Of a stretch of DNA of 46,677 nt, positions 40,564 through 46,677 are shown in pieces. The translations under genes were made by a program, and so were the position numbers. The DNA is from CAZDYP01 sp964509505. GTDB taxonomy: Bacteria; Chloroflexota; Anaerolineae; JACRMK01. The stretch covers positions 1 to 46,677 of the forward strand of contig CAZDYP010000014.1 of NCBI GenBank assembly GCA_964509505.1, in the 5' to 3' direction. Positions within the stretch are counted from its first letter, which is position 1. Each line of letters begins with the position of its first letter. The notes under the pieces are model-generated. The model saw only the letters and a list, made by a program, of their open reading frames with translations. It was not told where the DNA came from and did no database searches.

Positions 40564-41045
40564 TACTTCAGTTTTTTAGCGATGTCGTTACGGTGCATGA
40601 TGTCATGCAAATACAAAATTTTCAGCAGCCCCTCGACGGTCTTCTCGCCCCAGACGGCGTGTGTGCCTTTGTGCGCGCACTGCGGGGCGGTGATAGCGCT
40701 GAGCGTGTCCAGCGTGATTTGTCGCGCTGCCCTGAGCTCCGCCATGCGTGTTTCCCACGTCTGCCCTTGTCGTTTGCCGACAGCTTCTGCGTTCCACGAA
40801 TTCAAATCAAAGGCGTGCGTATCGGGTGGTCGTTGCTGCGCGCCATCATGTTGCAAGACCTCGCGCAAAAAGCGCACGTTCTCCTGTTCGGCGGCGGCCA
40901 GATGCGATACGAGGTCGTACAAGTTCCAGCCTTCTTCATAAATCAACGCTTGGCGCTGCGTTTCATTGGCTGATTCCAACACACTCAACAACTTCGCGCG
41001 CTCATTCTGCAATTTGTCGGCAATAAGTTTGAGTTCAGGTAGCAT
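40563..41045 (-). CDS. DinB / maleylpyruvate isomerase N-terminal-like protein
   Basis: This 160-residue protein is expected to be a four-helix bundle of the DinB/MDMPI superfamily. The metal-ligand pattern appears as DLVSHLAAAEQENVRFL (His near residue 48) and YLHDIMHRNDIAKKL (His near 150). Family members act as thiol-dependent S-transferases or isomerases, and many are unassigned. GGAG precedes the ATG at a short spacing, and TATATT overlaps that region. No functional link to neighbours is evident. Confidence 0.8.
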   Translation of the reverse strand: MLPELKLIADKLQNERAKLLSVLESANETQRQALIYEEGWNLYDLVSHLAAAEQENVRFLREVLQHDGAQQRPPDTHAFDLNSWNAEAVGKRQGQTWETRMAELRAARQITLDTLSAITAPQCAHKGTHAVWGEKTVEGLLKILYLHDIMHRNDIAKKLK

Positions 41046-41159
41046 ACATATCGCTCCAATATAGGCTGAGAAATTATTTCAGCACAAGACACAAAGAAGG
41101 CGCGAAGAACACAAAGAAAAAAAATCACCCCCCCTCCAACTTCCAGCCTCCAATCTCTC

Positions 41160-42176
41160 TCAGCCAATTTCGCTCAACTTCACGGGACGATTCTCGTCAT
41201 ACGACTTGCGCGCCGCCAGCCCCATCACAACGGGCGCGCGACCATCCGCGCCCGTGACGGGTACAGGTTTATCATGCAGCACGGCATCCACGAACGCGGT
41301 CAATTCGTTGACGAAGCTTTCGTGGTAGCGCTCAAGGAAGAAGTAGAGTGGCTTGTCTCGATGAATGCTTGTCCCATCGCTAATGACCGCGCTGTTCGGA
41401 TAAAGGTTGTCGGTGCGAATGCTGCCTTTGCTGCCCAATACCTCCAGCCGCTGGTCATAGCCATAGACGGCTTTGCGACTGTTATCAATCGTGCCAATCA
41501 AACCATTGTGGAATTTCAACACTATCAACGCCGTATCCAAATCGCCCGCCTCGCCAATGGCAGGGTCAACGCGCACGGCAGCAGCGACATACACTTCTAC
41601 AACGTCATCGCCCGCAAGGAAACGCGCCATGTCGAAATCGTGAATGGTCATGTCGAGGAAGATGCCGCCTGACACGCGCACATACTCGAGGGGCGGCGGC
41701 GCAGGATCGCGGCTGATGATGTGCAGCAAATGCGGCTCGCCAATCTCACCATTGGCAATGGCGTGACGCACGCGCGCAAAGTTCGCATCGAAGCGGCGAT
41801 TGAAGCCGACCTGCAACTGCACGCCTGCGTGCGCGACGGCGGCGAGCGCGCGGTCAATTTTCGCAAGCGTCAAATCAATCGGTTTTTCACAGAAGATGTG
41901 CTTGCCTGCTTGCGCCGCTTCGGCGATGATGGTGGCATGTGTAGGCGTCGCCGAACAAATCAGCACAGCTTGCACCGCACGGTTCTCCAGAATTGCGTGA
42001 TAATCGCTCACGACCGATGGGATACGACAGCGTTCGGCGACTTGTCGCGCGGCGAGCTCGTTGATGTCCGCGATCATCGCTACGTGCGCTTGTGGAATGC
42101 GAAACGCAAGATTATGCGCGTGCAAGCTGCCGATGCGCCCCGCGCCAATGACGCCAATGTTGAGAGGTTTGTCCAT
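41160..42176 (-). CDS. iolG: Inositol 2-dehydrogenase IolG
   Basis: The enzyme oxidises myo-inositol to 2-keto-myo-inositol with NAD. The Rossmann motif is GVIGAGRIGSLHA (about 9-21). The conserved Lys of EKPI lies in FCEKPIDLTLAKID (about 95), and GGIFLDMTIHDFDMARFL holds the catalytic Asp and His (about 168-185). Length (338 aa) is normal for the GFO/IDH/MocA family. It follows iolD on the same strand with a hairpin spacer, giving the first two-step core of inositol catabolism. Confidence 0.92.
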   Translation of the reverse strand: MDKPLNIGVIGAGRIGSLHAHNLAFRIPQAHVAMIADINELAARQVAERCRIPSVVSDYHAILENRAVQAVLICSATPTHATIIAEAAQAGKHIFCEKPIDLTLAKIDRALAAVAHAGVQLQVGFNRRFDANFARVRHAIANGEIGEPHLLHIISRDPAPPPLEYVRVSGGIFLDMTIHDFDMARFLAGDDVVEVYVAAAVRVDPAIGEAGDLDTALIVLKFHNGLIGTIDNSRKAVYGYDQRLEVLGSKGSIRTDNLYPNSAVISDGTSIHRDKPLYFFLERYHESFVNELTAFVDAVLHDKPVPVTGADGRAPVVMGLAARKSYDENRPVKLSEIG

Positions 42177-42189
42177 AGTGATAAAGTTT

Positions 42190-42285
42190 TCAGTATCCAG
42201 TAGTCAGTGAGCAGTGAGCAGTAATCCGTGAACAGTGACCACCGATTACTGAACGCTGATTATTGAATACTGTTCCCCGTTGATC
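42190..42285. repeat. AGTCAGT/AGCAGTG-word inverted repeat
   Basis: CAGTATCCAGTAGTCAGTGAGCAGTG words on the left (shown in part) are answered by CACCGATTACTGAACGCTGATTATTGAATACTG words on the right (CACTG/TACTG type). It fills the space between iolD and iolG. Confidence 0.65.
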
Positions 42286-42290
42286 GTTCA

Positions 42291-44156
42291 CTACAAGAAG
42301 AATCGTTCTTTCTTCACTGCACCCTCGTATGCACTGCGCGCTTGCTGCACGCTCTCCAGCTCCGAGACTTCCGCAATCGGCACATCCCACCACGACTCGT
42401 AGCTGGGCACACGCTGTTCGCGGTCGGTTTCCACGACAATGACGGTCGTCTGTTTTTGGTCACGCGCTTCGACCAACGCCGCTTTGAGCGCGACGAGGGT
42501 TGGCGCGACGATGACATACGCGCCGAGGCTGCGCGCATTCGCCGCGTAGTCCACGGGCAAGGGGGCGCCGTCGAGCTGCCCCGATTGCGCGTTGCGATAG
42601 CGATAATGCGTGCCGAAGCCGCCGCTGCCAATTGAAGCGGACAAGCCCCCAATGCTGGCGAAGCCATGATTGACCAGCAAGACGATGTTGAGCTTAATGC
42701 CTTCTTGCACCGCCGTCACGATTTCTTGCGACATCATCAAGTATGAGCCATCGCCGACCATCACATACACTTCGCGCTCAGGCGCAGCCATTTTGACGCC
42801 CAGCCCACCTGCGATTTCGTAGCCCATCGTCGAGTAGCCATATTCGAGATGATAGCCCTTCGGGTCGCGCGTGCGCCACAGCTTGTGCAAGTCGCCGGGC
42901 AAGCTGCCTGCCGCGCACATCACCACATCGTGTGGGCGCGAGATTTCGTTGACTGCGCCGATGACCTCGCCTTGACTCAATGGCACGCCATGTTCGAGCT
43001 GATAGAGGCGTTCGACTTCTTCATCCCATTCCTGGTTGAATTGCGCTGCCCGTACGCGATAGTCTTTCGACGTTTGCCAACCTGTCAGCGCCACGCTCAA
43101 CTCTTCGAGCGTTACGCGCGCATCGCCCGTGAGCGGAAGCGCCGCATGTTTGAACGCGTCGAACTCCGCGATGTTGAGGTTGATGAAATGCACGTTAGGA
43201 TTTTGGAAGGCGGTCTTCGAGGCAGTGGTGAAATCGGAATAGCGTGTGCCGATGCCGATGATGAGGTCGGCTTCGCGCGCCATGAGGTTCGCGCCGCGTG
43301 TGCCCGTCACGCCGAGCGCGCCGAGCGCGAGCGGATGATTGTATGGCAACGCGCCTTTGCCCGCTTGCGTCTCGCCGACGGGAATGCCCGTCTGCTCGAC
43401 AAATTTTTTCAACGTGTCGGTCGCTTCGCTGTACAACACGCCGCCGCCCGCGATGATGAGCGGTGCTTGGCTTTGGCGAATGAGTTGCGCGGCGCGTTGC
43501 AATAACGTCGCATCGGGGCGCGGGCGCGCAATCGTCCAGACACGCTTCTCAAACAATGCGGCAGGATAAGTGTAGGCTTCGGCTTGCGTGTCTTGCGGCA
43601 GTGCGAGTGTGACCGCGCCCGTTTCTGATGGCGACGTGAGAACGCGCATCGCTTCAGGTAAGGCGGTGATCGCTTGATCGGGGCGATTCAAGCGATCCCA
43701 ATAACGCGAGACGGGTTTGAACGCATCGTTCACGGAAATGTCTTGCGAATAGGGTTGTTCGAGCTGTTGCAAAACGGGCGCGACGTTGCGCCGCGCGAAG
43801 ATGTCGCCGGGCAAGAGCAACACGGGCAAGCGATTGACCGTCGCCATCGCTGCGCCCGTGACCATGTTCGTCGCGCCAGGTCCGATGGAGGTGGTGCAAG
43901 CAAAGGTGCGCAGACGATTGTGCATCTTCGCAAACGCGGCGGCGGTATGCACCATCGCTTGCTCGTTGCGAGTTTGGTAGTAGCGGAAGTCGGGATATTG
44001 TTGCAACGCTTGCCCGATACCCGCGACGTTGCCATGCCCGAAGATGCCGAAGCAGCCCGCAAAGAAGGAGTGCGCGTGTCCGTCACGTTCAACGTATTGG
44101 TTCTGCAAAAAGCGGATGATGGCTTGTGCCAGCGTAAGGCGGAGGGTGTGAGACAT
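42291..44156 (-). CDS. iolD: 3D-(3,5/4)-trihydroxycyclohexane-1,2-dione hydrolase IolD
   Basis: IolD opens the ring of trihydroxycyclohexanedione in inositol catabolism with thiamine diphosphate. The 621-residue protein has the ThDP-enzyme layout: FGIFGHGNVAGIGQALQ at the N-terminus (residues 35-51), a central domain with IIAGGGVLYSEA, and the C-terminal ThDP/Mg motif VGDGSYLMMSQEIVTAVQEGIKLNIVLLVN (key GDGS ... N). The N-terminal MSHTLRLTLAQAIIRFLQNQY is typical of IolD. It is directly upstream of iolG. The other iol genes are not in the window. Confidence 0.93.
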   Translation of the reverse strand: MSHTLRLTLAQAIIRFLQNQYVERDGHAHSFFAGCFGIFGHGNVAGIGQALQQYPDFRYYQTRNEQAMVHTAAAFAKMHNRLRTFACTTSIGPGATNMVTGAAMATVNRLPVLLLPGDIFARRNVAPVLQQLEQPYSQDISVNDAFKPVSRYWDRLNRPDQAITALPEAMRVLTSPSETGAVTLALPQDTQAEAYTYPAALFEKRVWTIARPRPDATLLQRAAQLIRQSQAPLIIAGGGVLYSEATDTLKKFVEQTGIPVGETQAGKGALPYNHPLALGALGVTGTRGANLMAREADLIIGIGTRYSDFTTASKTAFQNPNVHFINLNIAEFDAFKHAALPLTGDARVTLEELSVALTGWQTSKDYRVRAAQFNQEWDEEVERLYQLEHGVPLSQGEVIGAVNEISRPHDVVMCAAGSLPGDLHKLWRTRDPKGYHLEYGYSTMGYEIAGGLGVKMAAPEREVYVMVGDGSYLMMSQEIVTAVQEGIKLNIVLLVNHGFASIGGLSASIGSGGFGTHYRYRNAQSGQLDGAPLPVDYAANARSLGAYVIVAPTLVALKAALVEARDQKQTTVIVVETDREQRVPSYESWWDVPIAEVSELESVQQARSAYEGAVKKERFFL

Positions 44157-44210
44157 AGTGATTCTCTTTGAAGTTGAAGTTGGGGTTACGGACGTAGGTG
44201 GTGAATTCCA

Positions 44211-45344
44211 TTAAGAAAATATGCGTTGCTGAATGTCTGACCAGACTTGCAAATGTTCGCGTTTGATGCCGCCGCCTCGCCGGAAATCTTCTGCCAGCAA
44301 TTGAGTATAGCTGTCAACAAAAGATTCGGGGACGCTGACTAAACGCAGATAGTATTTCAAAGAAGGTATCACGCCATTGAGCATAAATTGGCACGGATGT
44401 GATTTACGGATACGCGCGATAGTCGCATCAACCGCTGCGGGGTCTTTGATGTTTGGCTCGGCTGTGGTCAGGATGTAGTAGCGTCTGATTTTATGCCGCT
44501 TGATTTTACGGTGAGCATCATTCAACATGTCAGCTGTGATGGGTTTGTTATGTTTGACTTCAACCGCCTCGAAACAACTGCCGTCACGGTTGAGCACTTC
44601 GATGTCGCCCAATGCCTGTGAGCGAAAGTCAGGTGAAGTGTGATATGCTAACGGGGCGAGGCTTTTTCCGGCGTAACGCTTTACATCACTCATGAGTAAC
44701 TGGTAGATGGCGTACATAGCCAGCACGGGAATGCGCGCGCCGCCGCGTGAATTGTATGAGTAATGAATATGTTGGGTCAGCGCTTCAATCACATTAGCAA
44801 TTGAAGATTCGCTTGATTGAGACTTATCTGACAGCAAAGTTTCATCTGTAGCTGAACTTTCAACCATGAGGGCCAATAACGCATTCAACCATGGGGAGGC
44901 AAGGTCTGACTGTGTTTGCAAGCCGTCCAAAAGATTCAGGAATGCCGCTTTGAGTTCGGCAGTTTGTATTCGACCCGGATAATCGAAGGTGTAAGGGTGA
45001 GGTTGCTCTAATGAGCGCGTCAGCCATGCGCTTTCAGCCATCGCATAGTGGGGGAAATGTTGTTTGAGAAAAGGAGTTACATAGCGCGTGTCGAATCCCC
45101 TACCTGAATAGCCGTTAGGTAATTGCTCTTGATGATAGCGAATGTCTTGCTGCGGATTGAGAATTTTGCAAACGATGGAAGTGAGCGTAACCCCCAACAC
45201 ACCTTTGTGGGATTCAGCGTGTTGGATGACGGTTTGCAACCATTGGGTGTAGGCTTGGGATAATGACGACAAAAACTCTGTCGCGGCATGGGTTTGAGCT
45301 GTGGCATAGGCATTGGCGAGAATTTGTTCAGGTGAACTGTTCAT
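44211..45344 (-). CDS. Type II restriction endonuclease (possibly SacI-like)
   Basis: The ATG at 45344 overlaps the methyltransferase stop (ATGA), so the two are coupled. The 377-residue protein has a conserved N-terminal helical half (SIVCKILNPQQDIRYHQ, GRGFDTRYVTPFLKQ, WLTRSLEQPHPYT) and a C-terminal nuclease region. A PD-(D/E)xK-like site is seen as LGDIEVLNRDG followed by FEAVEVKHNKPI, with Asp, Glu and Lys in order. I recall this N-terminal pattern from SacI-type endonucleases, but the subfamily is not certain. The frame is intact although its methyltransferase is frameshifted. AT-richer composition than neighbours is consistent with transfer. Confidence 0.75.
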   Translation of the reverse strand: MNSSPEQILANAYATAQTHAATEFLSSLSQAYTQWLQTVIQHAESHKGVLGVTLTSIVCKILNPQQDIRYHQEQLPNGYSGRGFDTRYVTPFLKQHFPHYAMAESAWLTRSLEQPHPYTFDYPGRIQTAELKAAFLNLLDGLQTQSDLASPWLNALLALMVESSATDETLLSDKSQSSESSIANVIEALTQHIHYSYNSRGGARIPVLAMYAIYQLLMSDVKRYAGKSLAPLAYHTSPDFRSQALGDIEVLNRDGSCFEAVEVKHNKPITADMLNDAHRKIKRHKIRRYYILTTAEPNIKDPAAVDATIARIRKSHPCQFMLNGVIPSLKYYLRLVSVPESFVDSYTQLLAEDFRRGGGIKREHLQVWSDIQQRIFS

Positions 45345-46418
45345 TGGGATTCAATGAGAGGAAATTGGTATGTGAGTTTCCGCACGCGCTCACGCGCATA
45401 ATCGCAATACTCCGCGTTAATGTCAATACCAATATACACGCGCCGGTTTTTGTAGGCAGCAACTGCGGTTGAGCCAGAACCGATGAATGGATCAAGCACG
45501 ACATCCCCGGGTTTAGTCAACAAATACAAAAATTCCTCCACTACTTTTACGGGATAAATAGCCGGATGCGGACAGCCTTTCACCGATTCGACAGGTGTTG
45601 TGATCACATCACGCTTCAGAGGATTGCCATAGATACGAATAATCGTGAAGCCATTGCGATCCAGTTGTATTTTGCGTCCGCCTTCTTGCCCGCCAAATGG
45701 CTCAGAATGAATACCACGAATTTTCATGCGAAAGCTTTGAATGTCACCATTTTTCACTTCTTCGATGACCTGCTGCAACGCTTCGCGCCCCATTTGCTTT
45801 TGCTTGTCGGTCAATCCAGATTTTTCAAGCAAGGCAAAATATTTTTTGCCAACATTTTCTCCTGAGCCATTGTTGCCGTTCAGACGCGCTGGTTCATCCG
45901 CTTGCTTCAAAAACTCGTCAATGTAGTAGTGGTAATCGTTTGCTTTAACGAAATGAAAAAAGGGCTCTGTACTACTAACCAACCGTCGCCTGAATTGACG
46001 TGGGGTTCGTCTTAACCCACGTTATATGGTTGACTAGTTGAACGCCACATTGCTCTACGGCGGCGATAGCAAAACGATAGGGCATCAACAATAAGCTGCT
46101 GTCTGCATATTTGTCGCCCAAATTAAACACAATACTACCCGTAGATTTGATGACACGCACACACTCGCGGAAGATGACTAATAAAGCGGCGAGATAATCT
46201 TGATGACGCCGTTCATTACCAATACTGCTGCCATAATCGCGTTGTTGAAAATAGGGTGGTGACGTGATGACTAGATCAACGCTGTTGTCTGGAATCAAGC
46301 GCAATAACGTAGTGCTATCGCCACATACAATATCATTCCAAAATGGCATGTGGGCGGGGCGACGCGCGTCGTATGAGGTTATGGAGTCTTTCGCTTTTTT
46401 ACGAGATAGAGCTGGCAT
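45341..46418 (-). pseudogene. DNA methyltransferase (beta class, SPPY type) with a frameshift
   Basis: The first segment (46418-45975) carries the catalytic TSPPYF in DLVITSPPYFQQRDYG, typical of m4C or some m6A enzymes, and runs to NHITWVKTNPTSIQ before a premature stop. The second (from about 45990 to 45341) continues in another frame as RRRLVSSTEPFFHFVK, then DPFIGSGSTAVAAYKN (SAM-binding motif I) and a normal C-terminus. Motif IV before motif I makes it beta class. Joining the two frames near 45985-45995 needs one base removed or two added. It may be a real inactivation, an assembly error or a programmed shift. A strong promoter lies upstream. Confidence 0.85.
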
Positions 46419-46457
46419 ATCAATGGGTGTCTGTCTGTATTATTTCAGATTGTGGCG

Positions 46458-46486
46458 AATGTAGCACGCGCCAATGAGGCTGTCAA
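46458..46486 (-). promoter_or_regulatory. Sigma70-type promoter of the restriction-modification operon
   Basis: On the minus strand the -35 is TTGACA (46481-46486), the spacer is 17 bases and the -10 is TACATT (46458-46463). The leader to the ATG at 46418 is about 33 bases. Confidence 0.7.
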
Positions 46487-46503
46487 ATAGTTTTTATCGC
46501 GTC

Positions 46504-46677
46504 TTACTCTTCAGCCTCTTCCGCTTCATCTGAAGCCAAGCGGCGCAAATCTTCGTTCAGCCCTGCTGCCAACGCGTGCGCGCATTGCGGGTGCAGACGA
46601 ATGAAGGGCTGTTGCCCGCCCGTGACGCCATGCCAGAATATCAAATCTTCATTTTGATTGACGCCGATGAGTTTGCC
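46504..46677 (-). CDS. C-terminal end of an unknown protein (partial)
   Basis: The frame is open from the right edge and ends in TAA at 46504-46506. It encodes 57 residues, including LIGVNQNEDLIFWHGVTGGQ and an acidic tail (ASDEAEEAEE). I do not recognise the family. Its stop lies just upstream of the restriction-modification promoter, so it is the neighbouring minus-strand transcript. Confidence 0.6.
   Translation of the reverse strand, partial: GKLIGVNQNEDLIFWHGVTGGQQPFIRLHPQCAHALAAGLNEDLRRLASDEAEEAEE

Noticed and set aside
44211..45344. Genomic island boundaries around the restriction-modification operon
   Set aside because: No integrase, tRNA attachment site or flanking direct repeat is visible within the window.

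Overview
The window looks like chromosomal DNA from a Chloroflexota bacterium, probably of the Anaerolineae type. This is inferred from gene style, not from a marker gene. The clues are secreted proteins with long Thr/Pro linkers, an ABC-2 exporter of the COG4586/4587/3694 type, a DUF4349 protein, a TAXI-TRAP system, and palindrome-rich intergenic regions. Base composition is even and moderately GC-rich. About 43 protein genes or gene remnants are supported. I saw no rRNA, tRNA, CRISPR array or intact insertion sequence.

Layout, left to right. (1) 1-3841: two secreted or membrane copper proteins, a CopC/YtkA composite and a CopC-CopD-cytochrome c fusion. (2) 3964-6786: molybdate importer modABC. 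(3) 6838-9024, minus strand: a DUF92 membrane protein, an ABM/heme-monooxygenase-like protein and a formyltransferase. (4) 9369-12090: a three-gene ABC-2 exporter from a near-leaderless promoter, followed by a metallophosphoesterase. (5) 12947-16623: cell-surface proteins and a translationally coupled beta-propeller/unknown pair. (6) 17002-22490: ribosomal protein L9, a DUF4349 protein, a cNMP-binding/PH membrane protein, and uvrC carrying a palindromic insertion. (7) 22881-28814, minus strand: a serine hydrolase, an enoyl-CoA hydratase, an acyl-CoA ligase, a BrnT/CopG toxin-antitoxin pair with a nonsense codon in the toxin, and urocanase. (8) 28987-29632: a DUF104 antitoxin with a collapsed PIN toxin. 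(9) 29782-38254, minus strand: the livKHMGF branched-chain amino acid importer and a TAXI-TRAP importer (binding protein, DUF1850, fused permease), each behind a consensus-like promoter. (10) 38416-41045: an FHA-GAF-cyclase, a small zincin and a DinB-like protein. (11) 41160-44156: inositol catabolism genes iolG and iolD. (12) 44211-46418: a type II restriction-modification operon whose methyltransferase is frameshifted. A partial gene runs off the right edge.

The genes suggest a heterotroph that imports amino acids and organic acids, degrades inositol and histidine, needs molybdate and handles copper. The most unusual content lies between genes. There is a 169-bp MITE-like element with 22-bp terminal inverted repeats and an 8-bp target duplication, a palindrome inside uvrC, hairpins whose stems covary around a conserved loop, a long hairpin in the 5' leader of the TAXI gene, and many spacers made of degenerate short words folded into inverted repeats. 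Three defence-type loci (BrnT, PIN toxin, DNA methyltransferase) each carry an inactivating lesion.
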